64,000 nt of DNA from the NCBI RefSeq assembly GCF_965363235.1, contig NC_134847.1:55584439-55648438 (forward strand). The letters are read 5' to 3'. The notes under the pieces were generated by a model. That model was not told the origin of the DNA. It ran no database searches and saw only the letters and a program-made list of their open reading frames with translations. The DNA comes from Mytilus galloprovincialis. Lineage: Eukaryota; Mollusca; Bivalvia; Mytilida; Mytilidae. A program made the translations under genes and the position numbers. Shown piece after piece: positions 46,301 through 58,300 of the stretch (its first letter is position 1; each line of letters opens with the position of its first letter).

Positions 46301-49300
46301 TCACTTTGTACGACAGTCTCATCAAATTCCGTTATATTTACAATAATGCGTGAACTAAACAGACATAATAAATAAAATAGTCTAAATATGGGTACAGCAG
46401 TCATCATCGTGTTAAAATTTTAAAAGGAAATACATTGCTTCACATCGCTGCATGACGTCAGAAAATTTTATACGTCACATATTTTTGTCGTTCAATGTTT
46501 ATATAAATAACTAGAACACACCCGTGATATCGCGGGTCTGTGACTGAATTAAAGAATATAACTATGCGCAAGCCTTATCTTAGTATTAGTACTGTCATCT
46601 GATAAAGTCATGCCGATTATAAGATACACAATTTTCTCTGCTTTCAAATCTTTCTGTTTGAACCCATCGAACTGGAACTTATCAATTATTGGTAATATTA
46701 AATATTTGTAAAACAAAAGGTCCTGGAATGGAGTATTTTTTAATCAACAGCATTGTCCTATATTAGTTATAAATAAAGTTGAATTCTTTGATTCGCTGTT
46801 TTACGTCATGCCCGCTAACAAATTGAAACTTATTTTTAGTCCAGATTTTTAGTATTCGTATTGTTATCTTAGAAAGTCTTACGGATTAAAATACTACAAT
46901 AGGTAACAATTTGACAATTTAGTAGTGTCAACCCTGTGATTACATGTATGACCAGTTTATATAGCATATTAATCCTGAATAAATCGTTTGGTGGTGCGCC
47001 TGTCAGATGCGGAACGTACAGAAAAGGTAATAGGTAACAGGTGATTATACTATTGGTATCGATATCGGACTCCACCCGGAACTTCCTAATTATTGGCGAT
47101 ATTAATTACGTGGAAAACAAAAGGGCCTGGAGTGGTGTAATTTTAAATCTACACCTTTGTACTATATTAGTTGTATATAAAGTTGAATTCTTTGATTCGT
47201 CGTTTTTACGTGATGACGGCTGACAAATTGGACCTCGTAATTTTAGTATTATAGATTTTAAAATTTCACATGGGCAATGTTAGCATACAGGATTAACAAA
47301 TCAAAAGTATGTAAGAATTAATTTCAGAAATAGACTGAGCGAGATTTAAAAAAGTCCAAAAGTTCTATAGAATTTATAAGAACCCACAATGGTTCATTTC
47401 ACTACGCGATTGAATAATTTTGACGTTTGTGGTTAAACGTATTTTCTAATTTATAATAGAAAGATAACATAATGACATATTATAGAACAATGACATACTG
47501 ACAGGATATTTTAAAGTACAGAGTCACATTATAAGATCAAAAGAAACACAAAAAGTCGCATATACAAATCACACCTGCAAAAATGAAAGATAATACATAC
47601 ACATAAACTCATTTAAGATACCAGGCTTGACATTTTGCATTTGTGTAGACGCGCTTCGTCTACAAAAGACTCATCAGTGACGGTCAAATAAAACAAATGT
47701 TAAAAAGGCCAAATAAGGTACGAAGTTGAAGAGCATTAAGGACCAAAATTTCTAAAAGTTTTGCCAACTACAACTAAGGGAATCTATTTCTCAGGTAGAA
47801 AAACCTTTAAATTAGTATTTCAATAATTAAAAGTGTTGGAAACAGTTAATTTATAATTGTGACCATATCAATGATAATTCATGTCAGCACTTAAATGCTG
47901 ACTACTGGGCTGGTACCCTCGGGGAATAAAAATTCTACCAATAAAATGAATGAAATTGTGCAAGATTATGAAAATAATTGTATAACTGTGCGCTTGAATT
48001 AAATCGATGCATAAACATGCAATATGTTTTAAAACTGTGCATTTGAATTCTAATCATTTTACTTCAATAAAGCATGAAATAGGATTTATGCACCATTTTG
48101 CTAAAAGTGTGTAAATGTAACCGTAGCCAGTGCCTTTAAAAAATGTTCAAAAATTTATATTATAATTATTGGCACGTTATCTACAACTTAAGGATCAAGT
48201 AGGGGGTCTTTTTCTGATGTTTATCGTACCCTTCCCTTTGGTTTCTATTTCTACCTGTTTTACTTCAATAGACAGTGTCAGTGTTTTCATTTTCCCTTTT
48301 AAATGTTAAATGTACATTTTATTATCAGTGCCAAAAAGCAGCCACTAAAAACAAGCGCATTGTTGAATAAACAAGTATATGCTTATCTACTATAATTATT
48401 GGCATGTCTTCAGTTATTACTATAACTTTAGGATCAAGTTGGGGTTTTTTTCCTGATGTTTATCGTACCTTTTCCTTTGTTTCTATTACTTCCTGTTTTA
48501 CTTCAATAGAAATTGTCATTGTTTTCATTTTTCTTTTTTTAATGGTAATTGGAAAGCATATACTTGTATTTACAATAATGCACTTGTTTGTAATTGACTG
48601 CTTTTTAACACTGATAATAAAATGTAAAGAATTTATTCATGTGCATGCCAAATACTGACAAGTCTTGATGAGTTGTGGTTTGTAGAAATCTAATTTTGTC
48701 AAATACAATTTTGCTTTATTTCTTAGTGGCAGGCCTTTATTCTAGTGTTCCTGTTTTGCAATATTTTCAAATCCGTATCAATTTTGGAACACGTTTTTTT
48801 TAAATCGTATTGTTATTGCTTACAACAGCTATGCACGAACTTTAAAAGAGAAATTTGCAATTGTTTTATGTCAATGTAACCATAGCCAGTGCTGTTACAA
48901 AAATGTAAAACAAAAAATATTATAAATATTGGCACGTCTTCTTTAACTTTAGGATCAAGTTGGGGTTTTTTTCTGATGTTTATCGTACCTTTTCCTTTGT
49001 TTCTATTACTTCCTGTTTTACTTCAATAGAAATTGTCATTGTTTTCATTTTCTTTTTTTAATGGTAATTAAAAAGCATATATTTGTATTAACAAAAACGC
49101 GCTTGTTTTTAATTGACTGCTTTTTAACACTGATAATAAAATGTAAAGAATTTATCCATGTGCATCAAGTTTGGGTGTTTTTCGATGTTTATCGTACCTT
49201 TTCCTTTTGTTTCTATTACTTCCTGTTTGACTTTAATAGAAATTGTCATTGTTTTAATCCATGTGCATGCCAAATACTGACAAGTCTTGATGAGTTGTGG

Positions 49301-52300
49301 TTCGTAGAATTCTAATTTTGGCTAATACAATTTGGTTTTTTTGTTAGTGTCAGGCCTATTCTTGTGGTCACTTTTGGCAATATTTTCAAATTAGTATTAA
49401 TTTTGGAACACGAGGTTTTAAATCGTATTTGTTTGCTTAAAATCGCTATACACGACCTTTAAAAAGGGAAGAAAATGATAAAAAAAAAAAAATATCTTTT
49501 GAATTAACATAAAGTACAAATTGATTTTTTCTATTTATTAACATAAATGTATGTTGTTGCGTGGCAATGTATGTCTGGCTCTTACAGAAAATTGCATGAT
49601 GTTAAACACATTTTATCGTTTAAAGAAATTATTAACCTATACATCTATCTTAAGTATTTTTAGTGCCATATTGTGAAAGATATGTATGGTTAAATTTTAG
49701 CTCACCTGGCCACTATAACTACTGGGCGTAGTTGATATATCAAAGAGATAATTGTAAGCAGCAAGAATATTCAGTCAAATAAGATCTATAAACACATCAC
49801 CATCACCATGACACAATTTTGTCATGAATACATTTCGTCCTTTGTTTAAAAGAGGGACGAAAGATACCAGAGGGACAATGAAACTCATAAAACGAAAATA
49901 AACTGACATTGCCATGGCTAAAAATTATAAAAAAGACAAACAGACAAACAATAGTACATATGAAACAACATTAAAACACTAAAAAACTAGGGATGATCTT
50001 AGGTGCTACGGAAGGGTAAGCAGATCCTGCTCCATATGCGGCACCCGTTGTGTTGCTCATGTTATTACAAATCCGGTAAATAGTCTAAATCGGTAAGTCA
50101 CATTCATGAAAAGGGAAGGGGGGTTGTAGTTACGACGTAAGAAAAATATCCGATATCATTTGTGAAACGGCTATTCCATAAAGGTCAACCAACTCGTGAT
50201 GGCGTCCGTAAAATTTACGAAGTGATGATTTCAACTTCACCATTTGGAACTCTTGGTTTAATAGCTTTCTTGTGAGCAGCAACTCTCTATCAAGAAAATG
50301 ATGATAGGAAATGCAAGCACGGGAATATCGTATCAATTGGGAGATATATACACCGTATGCAGGTGCTGCTGGAATGTTGCTACTTAGAAATGGAAAGTTC
50401 ACAATTGGGAAGCTGAAATCATCTCTTTTGTCGTAAAGTTTTGTTTTCAATCGAACCTCATTGTCAATTTGTAGATGTAAGTATCTGTTTTATCTTTTAT
50501 CTCTAGTTCGATTGGATAGATGCGTTCAATATGGTCACCAAATTTTAAATTATTTAGTGAAAGAACGTCATCTATATAGCGTAAAGTAGAGTTAAAGGAT
50601 ATTGCTAACTTCTTATCTTTCTTCATGAGAAGTTCCTGTATAAAGTCAGCCTCATAATAATAAAGTAACAAGTCGACAAAAAGAGGGACACAATTTGTTC
50701 CCATTGGAATGCCGAAAGTCTGTTGAAAAACACGTCCTCCGAACGTAACAAATATGTTGTCAATCAAGAAATCAAGCATCTTGATAATGTCAGTTTCGGA
50801 GAATTTTTTGTTTGAATCAGAGTGATTCTTAACAAAGAAGAAGTTATCCCTCCCTAAGACAAGATACTTGTTTCTACGTTGGCCATTCTTTTTTATTAAA
50901 CAAAGCAATACCAACTCTTTCAATTTGTCTTTTAGCTTGGAATGTGGAATACTTTAAAATGCACAGAGCCTCTAGATTTTTTTTGTTTACATTCCCTTGA
51001 TAGTAACTAAAAACAAACTCACAACTTCTTTTTCAAAGAAAAACACATTTTTTTTATGCCCCTGCAACTTAAAGTTAGGGGTTTATCTTTTTATCCCTGT
51101 TCGTATGCCTATTATGGTTATATAGTTATTAGTCCAGCAGATAGGTGCAATATATGAAGAAATTGTGCACTTCGTGTTAAAAGCACCAAATTTTGCTGAA
51201 ACATACTTTTATTTACACTCTTTAATTTAAGATATGGAGGCAAGTTGGAAATATAGTTAACTTCTGGTAAAATCCAAAATGGCGGATGCATGTTAAAATT
51301 TCAACTTTTCTTAATTCTCTCTCATTTATTTTAGTTTTAACTACAAGACCTGATGGTTTAATTGATCTGAATCACATTAATTTGTTTTCAGTATTTTTCA
51401 AGCAGCAATTAGGTGACGTTTGGTCAAGTTCCGGTCAAAATTTCATGTTAAAATTCAAGAAAAATGTCGACTTTTAATTTGCAAAAAGTGAGAAGAAGGA
51501 TGTAATAGAATCATGTATTTATTTATTTATTTGGAGACCATTAAAATTCAATTCATATGGTGAACAATATTGTTTCATTATTATATTTGAATGCAGATAG
51601 ACATACACTTTATAAATCAAGAGTCTAAATAACAATTCAAAGATGAGCTCTCAAAGATTTAAACTTATTGAGACATCAGATGATCAAAGACCAGGTAGTT
51701 CTTCCACAAATGTTGTAGAGGTTGGCTGGACTTTATTTAAGTTCATCTTTATGTTTTGGAGTTTAGTGTGACATCCATTTTCACTGAACTAGTACACAAT
51801 TTTGTATAGGGACCAGCTGAGGACCACCTCCAGGTGCGGGAATTCCTCGCTTCATTAAACAACCATTGGTGCAATCAGCTGTTGTCTGCTCTTTAGTCAG
51901 TTTGTTGTCTCTTTGATATCTTCCCCATTTCCATTCTCAATGTTAAATGTATAATTTGTCAAAATATGACAGACGAATAGCTGCAATGCTCTACACCTCC
52001 AAAGTGTATCAATATTGGTGCCGGATATGTTACTTTGGCGGGAAAGAACTTCGATGTTAACCGTCTATGACCAATCTGTATACACAATATGATGGCAGTG
52101 GTCTTCCTTGTACCATGCAAAAAAAAACAATGCCACATGGCATAAGGCCTGCCATCTTAACACAGAACTAAAATTAGACATCAAAAGATACAGATGATAT
52201 GTAAAAAAAAAACAGGCAATCGCAGCTGCAAACCAGCTTATCATGAAAATTAGCAATGAAAGAATGTGTATGTTACTTTTAATGTTCGTATAAACCAGGT

Positions 52301-55300
52301 GAAAACCTCCACGAAGAAACAACAAGTAATGTTGAAATCCCTTTTCGTCGATGTGTACTAAAGCTTCCGTACACAACTTTATTAGAGAATATCAGTGATT
52401 GGGACCTTATTGTACAAGAAACGAAATATCATGTCCAATAACTTGCTAAACTTAATCGGCAGGCACCAAAAGTCTCTAGTGAAGATGAGACTGAATAAGG
52501 AAGAGACACACGAATAAGCCATGGAATCGCATTAGCTGAATTCATCAGCTACATTGAAGATTCCATAACCGAAGAAGATTTAGCACCATTATTCAAGATG
52601 CCTTGGCGAATAAGGAATCTAGGTGTTGACATTGAAGACAGAGTTCATAGTACAAGATGAAAGAGTAGAATTCTTTCATTTTACATTTATGGGTTGTTTG
52701 CCTGTGAGAGAGCTTTTACGTGCTTTCAAAGATGATATAGGACCCTCGTTTCAGAAAGGAGGTGACGATGACTTTGACTCAAACTAAATGCAGATTTATA
52801 AAGCAGAAACAATTATTCGCAGCGACATGTTTATTGTTACATTTAGGTTTGACAGTAGTTTTCCAGTGCACTGTGAGGAGAATTATGTCCCAAGATCTCT
52901 CGTAACTCTTGTTAGTTTGTTGTTGTATGGACAAGCTATAACAACCGGGTACTTATTAGCAGAAAACACTAACGATTGCTTAGATGTTAATATTCAACAG
53001 CTACAAACGAATCCTTAACGTTTACTCTCCAAAGATCCGTCATCATGCATCTAAAGAAACCTCTTTCATATGCACTTAGAAATAATGATTGACTATCAGA
53101 CAAACAACATGAAATAAACATGTTGTTAAGTCATATTTCATATATATCATAGGCACTTTTAACAGAAAACCCATAAGCCCTGCGAAGATGGATGATAGCT
53201 TGACAAGAAATTGCAAGACGTGTTAAAGAGTTTGAGAAGAGGGGCGAAAGATACCAGAGGGACAGTCATATATCGATTTCTTGATGAAGAGGACACAACT
53301 GACCATGAACAGAAACTAAGTGCTCAAAACTGTTTATCCATAATGTAGCTTCTGTAATAGAAGAGTTAGGAAATCAATTTCTTGAAGACAGCAACGAACT
53401 GCTTGTTCTGTATACCAATTAAATATATAGCTCCCTCAGCAGTTGTTGATACTATTCGTCGTTCGTTGAACAGAAATAGATGGACAGTACCAGTATGAAA
53501 AGTTTATCTAAGAGGAAACTTAGACGAGTCCTTTAAACAAAAAAATCACACCCATCCACCAGCATTTAGTCTAATTTAGTTTAATATAAAGTCTTTCGAA
53601 ACATTGACAGGATGTAACTATTGTAGACTATATAACGATTGACGATACAAAGAGACGTTATCAAAGGCAAACATGCTAACCACGAAATTGATAGAGTTTC
53701 TCAGGTGTAGATAAAAACAAAACAGAGTTTATTCTATTTCTGTCAAATTATAAACTGATGGATGAACACATTTTCGGGAAGAAAATTATTGCTACAGTTG
53801 ATACCGATGTAGTAGTACTTGTTGTGTCCTGCTTTCATGTCACAAATGCAGCTGATATTTATGAGTTTAAGGACTGGAAAACACTTCGGATGCATTTCAT
53901 GAGCTTGCTATTTTTTTAGGACAAGAAAACGCATATATGCATTGCCTCTTTTCCATACCTTCATTGAATTCGACACTGTGGCATCGATCGCTGATTAAGA
54001 AAAAAAACAGCATGGGATACATGGATATCATTTAATGGTGTCACAAGAGCATTCATCGTTATAAGAGACCAGGATTGCGTTCAATATCGTAGCAGCTAGC
54101 CTACGTAGTGCTACGTACATGTTTGTCTACAGAACTAGTAGTGTGCTAGCTGCTATCAATATTTATGTAGCAGCTAGGATAGCTTCACGTTCAATAGTCA
54201 TAATCTACGTAGCCCTATGTAGCCGCTACGATATTAATCGCAGCCCTGGCGAGTACTCTGAATGTCGGAACCACTATTACACAATTAATCGAACGATTCG
54301 TTATTCTGATGTATGATCGAACAAATATATCAGAGAAGGTCAATGATATTAAACCTTTTTTTTGACAACATTGCTTATTTTCATTAATAAATAAAATAAA
54401 ATTGAGAATGGAAATGGGGAATGTGTCAAAAAGACAAAACCCGACCATAAAACAGACAACAGCAGAAGGTCACCAACAGGTCTTATTAAACATATGTATT
54501 TCGTCTCTAAATTACGTTTTCATGTGATATTTTTTACCGGAAGTGACAAAATTCTGAATAAAACACCCTGAGGGTTTCAAAGAAATGATACATTATTTCA
54601 AACCATGAATACACAATAATATTGTAGTCTACACAGCAAACTTTGACTACCAGTTGTGAGAATTAAATAACCATTAATCAGTTATCAAATGCATGTCCGC
54701 CATTTTGATGATAAAACCAGAAGTGAACAAAATCAATCTTGCCTCCATATCTAATTTTGTTTAGAACGGTTCAAACTATGATTCTACCAAATTTTATGCT
54801 TTTAACACAAAGTGCACAATTATTCACCTATCTGCATAACTCCTCTTACAGTTTAAATCTAAGAAGTTTATACTTTGCTGGCTGTTCACACATATAGTCA
54901 CAAGGTGTGCATGTGGTCAAGGTTTTAATATTTATCAATACTAGCTCTTTTTGGGGATAGTTGAACTTTGTCATTTTTCGGAGTATTTACTTGCATAAGA
55001 GGAGCGCGATCAAATGCTAAACTTTGTGAGTTTTAGAATAACCCTTTGCATCAGCGCGGCATCAATTGTGTCTCCCAGACACAATAGTATCTCAAAGAAA
55101 TTCCTACAGTACATTGACTTTGTCATAATACAGTTACTTCAGAGTTAAGTGCGTGGGCATTACTTTGTCTAGTTAGTCGATCCTTCTTATTTTCATAGAA
55201 CATGGCTTTCCATTCACTATGCAATGCATTACACGAATGACTTTTCATTGTTGATTAATTATAAAAGTGAACTCCTAATAACAACACTAATGAAGTGAAC

Positions 55301-58300
55301 AATGCCCTAAGGCATTGTGTATTAAAGATGAAAGAGAATAGTGTTATAAATAACATTTGAATATTGAATATGTTTATAATGCTACATATATAGAATAACG
55401 GCAAAAAAATAAATAAATGAGGGCAAAGGTGTAGGTTAAATAGTCTTTAAATTAATTTAAATACCCGAAATTAGAGTACATGTTTTTTTCCAAGAAAACA
55501 ACGTCAGACTGCTGCTATATAAACAAGGGAATGTTTCGAGAAGAAACAAATGATACCAATAAAAAGTAAGCATCTGATTTTGAATGATCGTTATTCTTGT
55601 ATTTATTAAGTGAGTTTTACAGTTACAAAAATAATCTTTACATATGTCAGTATCACAACAATAATTTTTATTTCGTTTACAATGTAAATTCAGCAAACGG
55701 AGTCAAACAATGTGAACGGAGTTGTACATTTATGGGATGTAACAAATAGCAAAGGTAAAACATTTTTGAAAATTATGCTTTATTGATACTTATTTATCTC
55801 CACTCACTTATTGTATCTTGGCCATGTGAAAATCACGATCTTACATGTAAAGTGTTTGAAGTTAGTTTTAGCACTTTATGTAGAAATTTTAATTACCGTT
55901 TATGTCAATTAGTTTGGATTGTAAGATAATACCATACGACATGATTGATTAATCCAACGTATGCCAATTAGATTGGACTGTTGTTAGATACTTTATCGCT
56001 ATTTTGTGCAGTTTTCTTTTGTCTTTTTTCATATCATGTTAATCGCTTGAGATGGAAAAGTATCGCTTGAAACTAAGGGGAACGTGGCGTTGCTAATGAA
56101 ATTGACATTAACTTGACAACGTCGTCATAGGTAAAATAGCGATAAACATATTATCATTGATACATTTAATGGAGATATTATAGTATATTCCTGTTTATGT
56201 CAAGTTTAAAGACACTTTATGGCATTGTTTATTTCCTACGTATGTGAAGTAAATGAACATATACGTGAGAAGAATGCAATTGAACATGATTAAAGATAAT
56301 TTCAATATATGCCGAAACAGTAGAAGAATATATTATTGGGTACAATATATTTCTACTTATTCAAAGTAGGGGATAAGAATAGCATATGGCATGATATGTT
56401 TCAAATGTACGTGGTACTATAAGAGATCATAAAAGAATATCATAGGAAACAGCGTTCGTATTTGAGGGTCTTCAGATAAAGTATCGGGTATATTATTATA
56501 TCATCTATATATAAATGCTCAAGGAAGCACACAATGAGGCAGGTTTGTTTCCAGGTATGTCAAATCAGCAAAACTATACTTTAAAGTGTATGAATTTTTA
56601 GGAAATATTTTAAGGAAATACATCAGGAATAACTTACCTTAGCTATATCTGACAAAACCTTTTTGTTTTGAACTTATCATGAATGAAGTACGCGTGTGGT
56701 GTACACAATTATAACCGTGGTAACTATGATGAATTTATGAATGTAGTAAAAAGTGGTTTGTCAATGAAATTTGTTAGTTTTAGTTTTAGTTCGAGTATTA
56801 AATAGGTACTTTGGGACAGGACATGTTGTTTGTCCTCCACAATTTTCAAAAATATGTTATTATATGTTTCCTATTTATAAGTCTTTCCACTATTATGTGG
56901 AAAGACCTATTGTTTTTGTTCTAATTTTTTCTTTATTTCACCAAATTTGTTACATGCACCGTTGTTTGGTTCCGTACGATGTTGCTTAGATTTTTTTGCA
57001 TTTGATATCGAACAGTTATTACGCTTTTGAGACTGACCCTGTATAGTAAAAGACCTGTCGTTGTCAGAGTTATCTCCATAAACACTGTTTTATTTGTTTT
57101 GAGATCTCCTGCGTAACAATAAATGAGATAACAAATACATTTGACCAAATCACTTGCTATATCCCCAGGAGTTTTTGTACAATTTTGACGGAAGCGATAC
57201 GAAGACTTCATATCAGAGTTTTTAACCCTCCTGTGTTTGACATAAGGAATACAAAAATGTATAGCATGAATGGTTAATAATAGAGACTTAAGGTATAGTG
57301 ATTTGATGTCATTGGTTCATTTAAATGAAATTGAGGCTTAGGTCAAAGGTCAAGGTCATATTCTAAATTTGGACCATCCCTTGTTCCATGATCTCCACTG
57401 TCACTTTAAAAGATACAAATTAAATAACTAGTGCAAACTGTTTGCTTAGTTGTGATTGAGATATGTTGCATTTGTTTGAAACAATCCAATGACATCTTGT
57501 AGGAATTATTGTACATAAGTTCATTCAATTTGAGGTTAATCAAAATGATTTCTCCAATTTATAACATGATAACGCCATTGAGTCTTTAGCAAACTGTCAA
57601 TTGACATATGACCTTGAAAATATAAACCGTAAGCTAAGTGACATTAAATAAACCGAAAGTAGCCATTTTTAGGTTCTTTAAGGTTTTTTAATTGTATTGT
57701 TTATCGACATGGCGATGGCACATAGGTTACGATACATATAGTTATTCGTGGAATTTAACAAAGATTGGTATATTTTAAAAATATAGTTTTTAACTCCCCT
57801 TTTATAGGATATTTCGCATTGAAATATGAAGGGTATGATTGAAACAGAATACCTCCTATACATTGAGACTGTGTATACTTCATATTTGGGTCAGTAAGCG
57901 TGGTTTATTTTAATACACAGTTAGTAATGATGTTATAACGTTGCGTCATAATAGTTATATTTTCCATACAACGTCAAAATATTAATTTGTTCCCCATAAC
58001 GACGTTCATAGTCTTGAAAAGTCCCAAGATGGATTAAAGCGCTAGACAATGCTGCTCAGTTTAAAACTTTTTTTGCGTACTTTATTTTTAATATATAATT
58101 TTGTACATCGCTTGAAAAGAAACTTTTTTGTATATATATTTTGTATAAATTGTTTTGACTATTTAAATGGTTCGTCTATTTGTTTAGCCGAAACATTTGC
58201 CGACACGATTTCATAACATCATCTCCGCATATTAAAATCTTATATAAATTGCTGTAGTGCAAAATAACAAAGAACCTACTTTTAACGATTGGCTTATTGA

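Noticed and set aside
48404-49315. Two related 84-aa hydrophobic frames
   Set aside because: They are copies of the locally triplicated intron block with poly-T-driven hydrophobicity.
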